A stretch of 64,000 nt of DNA from an uncultured Luteimonas sp. (GTDB lineage Bacteria; Pseudomonadota; Gammaproteobacteria; Xanthomonadales; Xanthomonadaceae), in NCBI GenBank assembly GCA_938008415.1, contig CALLKI010000039.1:66870-130869 (forward strand), given 5' to 3'. Of the stretch, positions 36,572-44,345 are shown in pieces; positions within the stretch are counted from its first letter, which is position 1, and the number at the start of each line of letters is the position of its first letter. Below the pieces are notes generated by a model. The model saw only the letters and a list, made by a program, of their open reading frames with translations. It did not search any database and was not told where the DNA came from. Both the position numbers and the translations under genes were made by a program.

Positions 36572-36577
36572 TAGAAT
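36572..36577 (+). promoter_or_regulatory. Candidate -10 element for the dienelactone hydrolase operon
   Basis: TAGAAT (5 of 6) followed by CGC, 28 bases before the ATG at 36606, with GGAGGA at about 36592-36597 as ribosome-binding site. It probably starts the transcript that continues through the pyroglutamate cassette. Confidence 0.4.
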
Positions 36578-36605
36578 CGCCCTGCCGACCGCGGAGGACG
36601 TTGCC

Positions 36606-37280
36606 ATGGGACGCGATATCGCGATCAACACGCCGCACGGCCGCATCGGCGCCTGGCGGGCCGACCCGCCGCACCAGGCAGCGGCGCTGGGCGCGGTCGT
36701 GGTGCTGCAGGAAGTCTTCGGCGTCAACGAACACATCCGCAGCGTCGCCGAGCGCTACGCCGCGAAGGGCTATGTGGCCGTCGCCCCCGCCCTGTTCGAC
36801 CCGGTCGCCGCCAACGTCGAGCTGGGCTACGACCCGGACAGCCTGGCGAGGGGCCGCGAGCTTGCTGCCGAAATCGGCTTCGAGCGCGCCGTGGACCTGG
36901 TGGCGGCCACCGCGGCGACGCTGCGCCGGGAAGGCCTGAAGGCCGCCGTGGTCGGATTCTGCTGGGGCGGCAGCCTCGCCTTCCTCGCCAACACCCGGCT
37001 CGGCCTGCCGGCGGTGGGCTATTACGGCGCGCGCACGCAGCCCTTCCTCGACGAGCGACTGCGTGCGCCGATGCTGTTCCACTTCGGCGGCAGCGACCCG
37101 ACCACGCCACCGGAGTACATCGAGGAGCACCGCCGCAGGCACCCGCAGGCCGAACTGTACGTCTATCCGGAAGCCGGGCACGCCTTCAACCGCGACGTCG
37201 ATCCGGCGCACTTCCACGCCGGGAGCGCCAGCCTCGCGCAGAAGCGCACCTGGGCCTTCCTGGAGAAAGCACTGCGCTGA
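36606..37280 (+). CDS. Dienelactone hydrolase family protein
   Basis: Alpha/beta-hydrolase of the DLH family, cytoplasmic, substrate unknown. The nucleophile is Cys119 in VGFCWGGS, the acid is Asp in FGGSDPTTPPE (about 166) and the base is His in PEAGHAFN (about 197). The N-terminal motif LQEVFGVNEHI is typical of the bacterial carboxymethylenebutenolidase-like proteins. It has 224 residues from ATG 36606 (MGRDIAINT) with a good GGAGGA ribosome-binding site; the open frame upstream has no similarity. It lies 6 bases ahead of the HIT gene, so it is likely the first gene of a long operon. Confidence 0.9.
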   Translation: MGRDIAINTPHGRIGAWRADPPHQAAALGAVVVLQEVFGVNEHIRSVAERYAAKGYVAVAPALFDPVAANVELGYDPDSLARGRELAAEIGFERAVDLVAATAATLRREGLKAAVVGFCWGGSLAFLANTRLGLPAVGYYGARTQPFLDERLRAPMLFHFGGSDPTTPPEYIEEHRRRHPQAELYVYPEAGHAFNRDVDPAHFHAGSASLAQKRTWAFLEKALR

Positions 37281-37286
37281 ACCGCC

Positions 37287-37715
37287 ATGACCCGCCATCC
37301 GCCCGACACCGGTTTCGTCCTGCACCCGCAGCTGGCCACCGACTCGCACCCGCTGCAGTCATGGCCGCTGTGCGAGGTGCGGCTGATGGACGACGCCAAC
37401 TACCCGTGGCTGGTGCTGGTGCCGCGCGTGCCCGATGCGCGCGAGCTGATCGACCTCGGCCCGGAACAGCGGCGGCAGCTCACCGACGAGATCGACCGGG
37501 CCGCGCGCGCACTGCACGACGTGTTCCGCCCGTTCAAGCTCAACGTCGCCGCGCTCGGCAACCTGGTGCCGCAATTGCACGTGCACGTGATCGCGCGGTT
37601 CGAGGACGACCCGGCTTGGCCAGCGCCGGTCTGGGGCCGCGCCTCCGCCCGCCCCTACACGCCCGACGAGCTGATCGAGCGCATCCGCCAGCTCGACGCC
37701 GCGCTGCGGACGTGA
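37287..37715 (+). CDS. HIT-family nucleotide hydrolase/transferase
   Basis: Histidine-triad protein that probably hydrolyses a nucleotide phosphate ester or dinucleoside polyphosphate. The triad reads QLHVHVI (residues 96-102): the first histidine is replaced by glutamine, while the central nucleophile His98 and His100 are kept. The segment WLVLVPRV is the typical first strand. It has 142 residues. Its stop overlaps the pxpB start as GTGA, which couples it to the 5-oxoprolinase genes; no metabolic reason for this coupling is known to me. Confidence 0.9.
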   Translation: MTRHPPDTGFVLHPQLATDSHPLQSWPLCEVRLMDDANYPWLVLVPRVPDARELIDLGPEQRRQLTDEIDRAARALHDVFRPFKLNVAALGNLVPQLHVHVIARFEDDPAWPAPVWGRASARPYTPDELIERIRQLDAALRT

Positions 37716-38428
37716 CCCGGGCCACGATCGAACCGCTCGGCGAGGACGCCCTGCTGCTGCGGCTGGGCAGGTGCATCGACGCCGATGTCAACGCGCGCGT
37801 GCACGCCCTGGCCCGCCGGCTGCTGGCCGAAGCTCCGGCCTGGCTGGAGGAAGTCGTGCCGGCCTTTGCCTCGCTCGCGGTACGCCTGCGCGAGGAGGCC
37901 ACCGGCGACGCGGACCGGCTGCACGAAGCGCGCGAATGGCTGTCGCGCCTGCTGGACGATGCCGGCGGCATGCCGGCGGATGACGGGACGGACGAAGCGC
38001 CGCTGGAAATCCCGGTCTGCTACGCGCCCGCGTTCGCGCCCGACCTCGGCGCGCTCGCCGCGCACGCGGGCCTGGCACCGGAGGAAGTCGTCGCACGCCA
38101 CGCCGCCGGCGACTACCGCGTTGCCATGCTCGGCTTCGCCCCGGGCTTTCCCTACCTGCTCGGGCTCGACCCGGCGCTGGCGATGCCGCGCATGGACACC
38201 CCACGGCTGCGCGTGCCCGCCGGCAGCGTCGCCATCGGCGGCGCGCAGACCGGGATCTACCCGCAGGACAGCCCCGGCGGCTGGCGGATCATCGGCCGCA
38301 CCCCGCTGCGCCTGTTCGACGCCACGCGCGACCTGCACTGCCTGCTGGCACCGGGACAGCGGGTGCGCTTCGTACCCGTGGACGAGGCGCGCTTCGCCGA
38401 GCTGGCCGAACGGGAGGACGCACGATGA
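37712..38428 (+). CDS. pxpB: 5-oxoprolinase subunit B (KipI-like)
   Basis: With PxpA and PxpC forms the ATP-dependent prokaryotic 5-oxoprolinase that opens pyroglutamate to glutamate. The allophanate-hydrolase-subunit-1 fold is clear from EIPVCYAP, HAAGDYRVAMLGFAPGFPYL and VAIGGAQTGIYPQDSPGGW. The start is GTG 37712 (238 residues), chosen because it overlaps the HIT stop by 4 bases; no ATG lies nearby in this frame. Its own stop overlaps pxpC by 4 bases (ATGA). Confidence 0.94.
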   Translation: MTRATIEPLGEDALLLRLGRCIDADVNARVHALARRLLAEAPAWLEEVVPAFASLAVRLREEATGDADRLHEAREWLSRLLDDAGGMPADDGTDEAPLEIPVCYAPAFAPDLGALAAHAGLAPEEVVARHAAGDYRVAMLGFAPGFPYLLGLDPALAMPRMDTPRLRVPAGSVAIGGAQTGIYPQDSPGGWRIIGRTPLRLFDATRDLHCLLAPGQRVRFVPVDEARFAELAEREDAR

Positions 38429-39384
38429 GCGTGGTGGTCCTGTCCGGGGGGCTGGCCACGACGGTGCAGGACGGCGGCCGCCGCGGCTGGGCACGCTTCG
38501 GCATCTCCCGCGCAGGCGCCCTCGACCCGTGGTCGTTCGCGCTGGCAAACCTGCTTGCCGGCAACCCGCCGGACGCGCCGGCGCTGGAGCTGAGCTTCGT
38601 CGGGCCGCACCTGCGCTTCGAGCGCGCGGTCCGCATCGCCCTGTGCGGCGCGCCGATGCCGGCCGAGGCGGACGGCATGGAGATCCCGTACGGGCGGCGC
38701 GTCGAGCTGCCCGCCGGCTGCGTGCTGCGCATCGGCGGCTGCCGCGGGGGCGCGCGCGCTTACCTCGCGATCGCCGGCGGCTTCGCGGTTCCCTGGTGCC
38801 TGGGCAGCGCCAGCACCGACCTGCGCGGCGGCTTCGGCGGGTACGAAGGCAGGCCGCTGTGCCAGGGCGACCGGCTGGCGCTCGCCTCCCCTCCCGTGCT
38901 GCAGGTCGAGCGCCCCGCCGTGTCCCGGTGGTGGGTGGACACGCGTCCCGACGACGGACCTGCCGGCGGAATCGCCCGCATCCGCGTGCTGCCCGGCAGC
39001 GAGGACACGCTTCCGCCCGGCGCGCTGCTGTCACGTGAGTGGGAAGTGTCGGCCGCGAGCAACCGCCAGGGGCTGCGCCTGCTCGGCACGCCGCTGGCCG
39101 CGGACGCGGCGGGCGATGCGGCGTCGGAACCGGTGGTGCCCGGCACCATCCAGCTGCCTCCCGACGGCCGGCCCATCGTGCTGCTCGCCGACGCCCAGAC
39201 CCACGGCGGCTACCCGCGCATCGGCCACGCGATCCGCGCCGACTGGCCGCGTCTTGCGCAACTGCGTCCCGGCGCGCGCCTGCGCTTCGTCGCGTGCACG
39301 CCGGAACAGGCGCATGCGGCGCTTTGCCGCCAGCGCGAGCGCCTGCATAGAATCGCGGTCGCACTCGCGGCCAGGGGCGGATGA
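38425..39384 (+). CDS. pxpC: 5-oxoprolinase subunit C (KipA-like)
   Basis: Biotin-independent allophanate-hydrolase-subunit-2 family protein of the 5-oxoprolinase complex. Signatures are TTVQDGGRRGWARFGISRAGALDPWS at the N-terminus (shown here in part: TVQDGGRRGW), AYLAIAGGF, LRGGFGGYEGR and the late DAQTHGGYPRIG. It has 319 residues. A TAGAAT hexamer at 39348-39353, inside the 3' end of this gene, could serve as an internal promoter for pxpA. Confidence 0.94.
   Translation: MSVVVLSGGLATTVQDGGRRGWARFGISRAGALDPWSFALANLLAGNPPDAPALELSFVGPHLRFERAVRIALCGAPMPAEADGMEIPYGRRVELPAGCVLRIGGCRGGARAYLAIAGGFAVPWCLGSASTDLRGGFGGYEGRPLCQGDRLALASPPVLQVERPAVSRWWVDTRPDDGPAGGIARIRVLPGSEDTLPPGALLSREWEVSAASNRQGLRLLGTPLAADAAGDAASEPVVPGTIQLPPDGRPIVLLADAQTHGGYPRIGHAIRADWPRLAQLRPGARLRFVACTPEQAHAALCRQRERLHRIAVALAARGG
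39348..39353 (+). promoter_or_regulatory. Candidate internal -10 element before pxpA
   Basis: TAGAAT followed by CGC, the same octamer seen ahead of other genes here, lies inside pxpC and 32 bases before the pxpA start. It may be chance, as it is within coding sequence. Confidence 0.2.
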
Positions 39385-39385
39385 G

Positions 39386-40141
39386 GTGGGCGCGCGCATC
39401 GACTTCAACTGCGACCTGGGCGAAGGCTGCGGCGACGACGCCGCGATCGTCCCCCACATCAGCTCGGCCAGCATCGCCTGCGGCGGCCACGCCGGCGACG
39501 AGGCCAGCATGGCCGCGGCGGTCGCGCTGTGCATGGCGCATGGCGTGGCCATCGGCGCCCATCCCTCGTTCGAGGACCGCGCGCATTTCGGACGTCGTGA
39601 ACTCGACCTGCCGCCCCCCGCCATCCACGACCTGGTGCGGGAACAGGCCAGCCGGCTGCTGGCCGTGTGCGGACGGGCCGGCGCGCGCCTGCACCACGTC
39701 AAGCCGCACGGCGCGCTGTACAACCTCGCCGCGCGCGACCGCGCGGTCGCCGATGCCATCGCCGCCGCGGTGCACGGGATCGATCCGGGACTGTGGCTGT
39801 ACGCGCTGGCCGGCTCGGCGCTGGCAAGAGCCGGTCGCGCCGCCGGGCTGCGCGTGGCCGAGGAAGCCTTCGCCGAGCGCGGCTACACGGCGGACGGCCG
39901 GCTGGCGCCGCGCGGCACGCCCGGCGCGGTGATCGAAAGGCTCGAAGACGCCCTCGCCCAGGTCCGCTCGATCGTGCGCGAAGGCGTGGTCACGGCGGTG
40001 GACGGCATCCGCGTGCCCATGCGCGCCGATACCCTGTGCCTGCACGGCGACCGCGACGATGCCGCGTGCTTCGCGGCCGCGCTGCGCCGCTGCCTCGAGG
40101 ACGAAGGCATCACCATCTCCACTCCCGGGAGTCCGCAATGA
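39386..40141 (+). CDS. pxpA: 5-oxoprolinase subunit A (LamB/YcsF family)
   Basis: LamB/YcsF-family subunit of 5-oxoprolinase. The N-terminal hallmark DFNCDLGEGCGDD and IACGGHAGDE, GAHPSFEDRAHFGRR and HVKPHGALYN are all present. It is 251 residues with a GTG start at 39386, one base after the pxpC stop; this is the only plausible start, because the conserved DFNCDLGE block begins six codons later. Its stop overlaps the next gene by 4 bases. Confidence 0.95.
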   Translation: MGARIDFNCDLGEGCGDDAAIVPHISSASIACGGHAGDEASMAAAVALCMAHGVAIGAHPSFEDRAHFGRRELDLPPPAIHDLVREQASRLLAVCGRAGARLHHVKPHGALYNLAARDRAVADAIAAAVHGIDPGLWLYALAGSALARAGRAAGLRVAEEAFAERGYTADGRLAPRGTPGAVIERLEDALAQVRSIVREGVVTAVDGIRVPMRADTLCLHGDRDDAACFAAALRRCLEDEGITISTPGSPQ

Positions 40142-40845
40142 ACTACTGGCCCCTGCTCGGCATCGCCCTCGTCGTCGCCGGCTTCGCGCTGCGCCTCAAT
40201 CCCGCGCTGGTGGTCGTCGTCGCGGGCATCGCCACCGGGCTTCTGGCCGGCATCGGCCCGGTCGAGGTGCTCGCCCTGCTCGGCCGCGCCTTCACCGACC
40301 AGCGCTACCTGGCGCTGTTCCTGCTCACCCTGCCCGCGATCGGACTGCTGGAGCGGCACGGCCTGAAGGAACGCGCGCAGCAATGGATCGGGCGCCTGCG
40401 CGGCGCGACCGCGGGACGCGCGCTCGCCGCCTACCTCGCCGGGCGCCAGCTGCTCTCGGCCCTGGGCCTGGTCGACCTCGGCGGCCACGCCCAGACCGTG
40501 CGCCCGCTGATGGCGCCGATGGCGGTGGGCGCGGCCGTGAACCGCCACGGCCCGCTGCCGCAAGCCACCCTCGACCGGGTCCGCGCGATGACCGCGGCCA
40601 GCGAGAACGTCGGCCGCTTCTTTGGCGAGGACATCTTCATCGCCTTCGGCGCGGTACTGCTGATGCAGGGTTTCTTCGCCGGCCACGGCATCGAGCTGGA
40701 GCCGCTGCACATCGCCCTGTGGGGCATCCCGACCGCGATCTGCGCGTTCCTGATCCACGCCGGCCGCCTGCTGCGCATGGATGCACGCCTGGCCCGCGAG
40801 GCCGCTGCGCTGCGCGCCCCGCGCGACGGCGGGGACGGTGCATGA
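40138..40845 (+). CDS. DUF969 membrane protein, predicted 5-oxoproline transporter subunit
   Basis: Integral membrane protein of 235 residues with about six hydrophobic segments (for example LLGIALVVAGFALRLNPALVV). Members of DUF969 occur next to DUF979 and the pxp genes in many bacteria and have been proposed as one half of a two-part pyroglutamate transporter; that role is a prediction from gene clustering. The start ATG 40138 overlaps the pxpA stop by 4 bases, and its own stop overlaps the DUF979 gene by 4 bases, so equal synthesis of both halves is expected. Confidence 0.85.
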   Translation: MNYWPLLGIALVVAGFALRLNPALVVVVAGIATGLLAGIGPVEVLALLGRAFTDQRYLALFLLTLPAIGLLERHGLKERAQQWIGRLRGATAGRALAAYLAGRQLLSALGLVDLGGHAQTVRPLMAPMAVGAAVNRHGPLPQATLDRVRAMTAASENVGRFFGEDIFIAFGAVLLMQGFFAGHGIELEPLHIALWGIPTAICAFLIHAGRLLRMDARLAREAAALRAPRDGGDGA

Positions 40846-41786
40846 TCACGCTCGACCTCGTCTACTGGCTCGCCGGCGCCTACCTGCTCGCGGTCGCGGC
40901 GCTCGGCCTGCGCGACCGCGCCAACCCGCGGCGCCTGACGACGGCCCTGTTCTGGGCCCTGCTCGGGCTGATGTTCCTTGCCGCCGACCGCCTGCCCGCG
41001 CCTGCGGTCGGCGCGTTGGTGGTCGCGCTGGCCGGCTTCGGCGGGCTGGGCCGCGGGCGCTACGATGAAACCACGCCGCAGGAACGCGAGGCCGAGGCCC
41101 GCCGGCTGGGCAACCGCCTGTTCTGGCCGGCGCTGCTGATCCCGGCGGTGTGCGTGCTGCTGGCGGTGGTGCTCAAGGACCTGCGGATCGGCGGACACTT
41201 CCTGCTCGGCCGCGAACACACCACCCTGGTCGCGCTCGGCATCGCCTGCGTGGTCGCCGCCGTCGCCGCCTGCGCGCTCACCCGGCAGTCGCCGCTGGCC
41301 GCGGCGGAGCAGTCGCGGCGTCTGATCGACGCGGTCGGCTGGGCGGCCCTGCTGCCGCTGCTGCTGGCGACCCTGGGCGGCGTGTTCGCCGCGGCGGGCG
41401 TGGGCGACCTGGTCGCCGGTCTGGTCCGCGCCGCGATCCCGGTGGACCACCGGCTGGTGGCGGTGGCCGCCTACGCCATCGGCATGGCGCTGTTCACCAT
41501 GGTCATGGGCAACGCCTTCGCCGCGTTCCCGGTGATCACCGGCGGCATCGGCCTGCCGCTGCTGGTCGGGCAGCACGGCGCCGACCCCGCGCCGCTGGCC
41601 GCGATCGGCATGCTCAGCGGCTACTGCGGCACCCTGCTCACGCCGATGGCCGCGAACTTCAACCTGGTGCCGGCCGCGCTGCTGGAGCTGGAGGACCCGA
41701 ACGCGGTGATCCGCGAGCAGGTCGGCACCGCGCTGCCGCTGCTGGCTTGCAACATCCTGCTGATGTATTTCATCGTGTTCCGATGA
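40842..41786 (+). CDS. DUF979 membrane protein, predicted 5-oxoproline transporter subunit
   Basis: Integral membrane protein of 314 residues with about eight or nine helices; conserved-looking segments include FTMVMGNAFAAFPVITGGIG and GYCGTLLTPMAANFN, which resemble the re-entrant signature regions of anion permeases. It is the usual partner of DUF969. The role in pyroglutamate transport is inferred from its place between pxpA and pcp. It overlaps both neighbours by 4 bases. Confidence 0.85.
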   Translation: MITLDLVYWLAGAYLLAVAALGLRDRANPRRLTTALFWALLGLMFLAADRLPAPAVGALVVALAGFGGLGRGRYDETTPQEREAEARRLGNRLFWPALLIPAVCVLLAVVLKDLRIGGHFLLGREHTTLVALGIACVVAAVAACALTRQSPLAAAEQSRRLIDAVGWAALLPLLLATLGGVFAAAGVGDLVAGLVRAAIPVDHRLVAVAAYAIGMALFTMVMGNAFAAFPVITGGIGLPLLVGQHGADPAPLAAIGMLSGYCGTLLTPMAANFNLVPAALLELEDPNAVIREQVGTALPLLACNILLMYFIVFR

Positions 41787-42421
41787 ACGCTTCGCGACGG
41801 CGCCCGCGTCCCGTCCTGCTCACCGGCTTCGGCCCGTTCGCGGACGCGGCTTCCAATCCCAGCATCGAGGCGGCGCGCGCGCTGGACGGCGCGGTCATCG
41901 CCGGCCACCAGGTCGTGGTGCGCGAGCTGCCGGTGGAGTTCGGCGTCGCGCGCGAAGCGCTGCGCCGCGCCCTGCGCGAGCTGCGCCCTGCCCTGGTGCT
42001 GTGCACCGGGCTGGCCGCCAGCCGCGACGCGGTGTCGCTGGAACGGGTGGCGATCAACCTCGACGACGCGCGCATCCCCGACAACGCCGGCCGGCAGCCG
42101 GTGGACGTGCCGGTGGTGCGCGGCGGGCCGGCCGCCTACTTCTCGACCCTGCCGCTCAAGGCCATGCTCGCCGCGCTGCGCGCGGCCGGCATCCCCGCCG
42201 AGGTCTCGCAGACCGCGGGCACCTTCGTCTGCAACCACGTGTTCTACGCACTGATGCACCGGCTGCGCCGCAACCGCGGCGTGCGCGCGGGCTTCGTCCA
42301 CCTGCCGCCGCTGTCGGGGGAGTTCACCCTGCCGGTGCTGGAACGCGCACTGCGGATCTGCATCGAAACCGCGCTGTCCACCGCCTGCGACGCGCGGATC
42401 GCCGCGGGCGCGGTGGACTGA
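41783..42421 (+). CDS. pcp: Pyrrolidone-carboxylate peptidase (pyroglutamyl peptidase I)
   Basis: Cytoplasmic cysteine peptidase (family C15) that removes N-terminal pyroglutamate from peptides. The catalytic triad is visible as Glu87 in SLERVAINLDDARIPDN, Cys150 in AGTFVCNHVFY and His173 in FVHLPPL. It has 212 residues with the usual LLTGFGPF start. It is the last gene of the cassette and would release the very substrate that PxpABC degrades. Confidence 0.95.
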   Translation: MNASRRRPRPVLLTGFGPFADAASNPSIEAARALDGAVIAGHQVVVRELPVEFGVAREALRRALRELRPALVLCTGLAASRDAVSLERVAINLDDARIPDNAGRQPVDVPVVRGGPAAYFSTLPLKAMLAALRAAGIPAEVSQTAGTFVCNHVFYALMHRLRRNRGVRAGFVHLPPLSGEFTLPVLERALRICIETALSTACDARIAAGAVD

Positions 42422-42433
42422 TCCGCCGCCGGC

Positions 42434-43006
42434 TCAGGCCTTGGGCAGCGTGACCCCGGTCTGGCCCTGGTACTTGCCGCCGCGGTCCCTGTACGAGACC
42501 TCGCACACGTCATCCGGGTCGGACTGGAAAAACAGCATCTGCGCCACGCCCTCGTTGGCGTAGATGCGCGCCGGCAGCGGCGTGGTGTTGGAGAACTCGA
42601 GGGTGACGTGCCCTTCCCACTCCGGCTCCAGAGGCGTCACGTTGACGATGATCCCGCAGCGGGCGTAGGTGCTCTTGCCCAGGCACACCACCAGCACGTC
42701 GCGCGGGATGCGGAAGTACTCGACCGTGCGCGCCAGCGCGAAGCTGTTGGGCGGGATGATGCACACGTCGCCTTCCACGTCCACGAAGCTCTTCGGGTCG
42801 AAGTTCTTCGGGTCGACGATCGTGGAGTTGATGTTGGTGAAGACCTTGAACTCGCGCGCGCAGCGCACGTCGTAGCCGTAGCTGGACGTGCCGTAGCTGA
42901 CGATGCGCCGCCCGTCGACCTCCTTCACCTGCCCCGGCTCGAACGGATCGATCATGCCGTGCTTCTCGGCCATGTGCCGGATCCAGCGGTCGCTCTTGAT
43001 GCTCAT
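42434..43006 (-). CDS. dcd: dCTP deaminase
   Basis: Deaminates dCTP to dUTP for thymidylate synthesis. The family motifs are present: IVSYGTSSYGYDVR, the catalytic Glu region HVTLEFSNTTPLPARIYANEG and the C-terminal GKYQGQTGVTLPK. It has 190 residues from ATG 43006 (MSIKSDRW). It ends 13 bases from the convergent pcp stop, and it is preceded by mrp in the same direction. Confidence 0.96.
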   Translation of the reverse strand: MSIKSDRWIRHMAEKHGMIDPFEPGQVKEVDGRRIVSYGTSSYGYDVRCAREFKVFTNINSTIVDPKNFDPKSFVDVEGDVCIIPPNSFALARTVEYFRIPRDVLVVCLGKSTYARCGIIVNVTPLEPEWEGHVTLEFSNTTPLPARIYANEGVAQMLFFQSDPDDVCEVSYRDRGGKYQGQTGVTLPKA

Positions 43007-43090
43007 GCGCTCGTTCACCTGCGGCCGTCCCGGCCGGAAGGCGGCATTGTACGGGCCCTGCCCCGGCCGGGCGACCCGCACCGGACGGGC

Positions 43091-43939
43091 CTAGGCCAGC
43101 GAGGAGGGGATCCGCACCGGCGCGCGCGGGCGCCTCGACAGCTCCTGCTGCAACCGGCGCGCGGTCTCCCGGAAGGCCCCGGCCGCGACCGAATCCGGCC
43201 GGGCGGCCACCACCGGGACGCCGGCGTCGCCCTGCTCGCGGATCCCGATCTCCAGCGGCAGCGACCCCAGCAGCGGCACTCCGTACTGCTCGGCCATCCG
43301 CCTGCCGCCGCCCTCGCCGAACAGGTGCTCGACATGGCCGCAGTTCGGGCAGGCGTGGACGGCCATGTTCTCGACGATGCCCAGCACCGCCACCCCGACC
43401 TTCTCGAACATCCGCAGTGCCTTGCGTGCATCGAGCGTGGCCACGTCCTGCGGCGTGGTCACCACCACCGCCCCGGCCACCGGGATCTTCTGCGCCATCG
43501 TCAGCTGGATGTCGCCGGTGCCGGGCGGCAGGTCCACCACCAGGTAGTCCAGGCCTTCTTCGCCACCCCACAGCGTGTCGTTGAGCAGCTGCATCAACGC
43601 CGAGGTCGCCATCGGCCCGCGCCAGATCATCGGCGTGTCCTGCTCCACCAGCAGCCCGATCGACATCGCCTCCACGCCGTGCGCCCGCATCGGCTCGATG
43701 GCCCTGCCGTCCGGGCTGTCGGGCCGGCCGGACAGCCCGAGCATCGCCGGGACGCTGGGGCCGTACACGTCGGCGTCGAGCACGCCCACGCGCGCGCCCT
43801 CCCCGGCAAGCGCCAGCGCCAGGTTCACCGCGGTGGTGGACTTGCCCACGCCGCCCTTGCCCGACCCCACGGCGATGATGTTGCGGATGCGGGGATGCGG
43901 GGACAGGTTCTGCTGGACGGCGTGTGCAGGGACGCGCAT
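43091..43939 (-). CDS. mrp: Iron-sulfur cluster carrier protein (Mrp/ApbC)
   Basis: P-loop NTPase that carries 4Fe-4S clusters to target proteins. The deviant Walker A motif GSGKGGVGKST is at residues 25-35, followed by VGVLDADVYGPS, DLPPGTGD and the cluster-binding CPNC near residue 190. It has 282 residues from ATG 43939 (MRVPAHAV). The N-terminal MIP18/DUF59 domain of the ~370-residue E. coli form is missing, as in other short Mrp proteins. A GTG at 43978 is an alternative start. Confidence 0.93.
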   Translation of the reverse strand: MRVPAHAVQQNLSPHPRIRNIIAVGSGKGGVGKSTTAVNLALALAGEGARVGVLDADVYGPSVPAMLGLSGRPDSPDGRAIEPMRAHGVEAMSIGLLVEQDTPMIWRGPMATSALMQLLNDTLWGGEEGLDYLVVDLPPGTGDIQLTMAQKIPVAGAVVVTTPQDVATLDARKALRMFEKVGVAVLGIVENMAVHACPNCGHVEHLFGEGGGRRMAEQYGVPLLGSLPLEIGIREQGDAGVPVVAARPDSVAAGAFRETARRLQQELSRRPRAPVRIPSSLA

Positions 43940-43978
43940 GGTCTGGCTTTCGATGGCGGGCCGCCAGTTTACCCCCAC

Positions 43979-44345
43979 CCGGCCCGGGGTGCCGGTCCGG
44001 CGGACAACGGCTGCCGTGGCTCCCGCCTGCGCCGGCCAGGCACGCCGGCATGCATCGCCATCCGCGAACCACCACGATCAGGGAAACGGAAGACGGACGC
44101 TTGATTGCAATCGCCTGAACACATCGTTGCATTTTCCGGCTCTTTCAGCTTCATGGAACAGATCCAGACGTCGAGCGCAAGTGGCGAAGGAGCCCGGACA
44201 GGTCACGGGCATCCGCTGTCAACCGCGTGATAACTTCAGATGGCATCCGTTGGCCTCCCGCGTGGAGGCTTTCGTTTGCAACGCAGAACGCCCGCTGCGC
44301 CAGACAACCAACCGGGCGATGGCCGTTTCCATTGGAATCCAACTC
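43979..44345 (+). promoter_or_regulatory. 367-base region upstream of the first TonB-dependent receptor
   Basis: Non-coding spacer between divergent mrp and the receptor, less GC-rich than its surroundings. It contains a perfect palindrome GATTGCAATC (44103-44112), a hairpin GCCTCC/GGAGGC (44253-44269) followed by TTTCGTTT, and a palindrome TTCCA-T-TGGAA (44327-44337) only 8 bases before the ATG. TGATAACTT at 44228-44236 is the best -10-like sequence. The exact promoter is not clear. Confidence 0.4.

Noticed and set aside
44253..44277. GCCTCC/GGAGGC hairpin followed by TTTCGTTT as a true terminator before the first receptor
   Set aside because: The stem is only 6 bp and the T-run is broken, so it was noted in the upstream region but not called a terminator.
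43979..44345. A riboswitch (for example cobalamin type) upstream of the first receptor
   Set aside because: No conserved B12-box-like core or typical stems could be recognised; only short palindromes are present.
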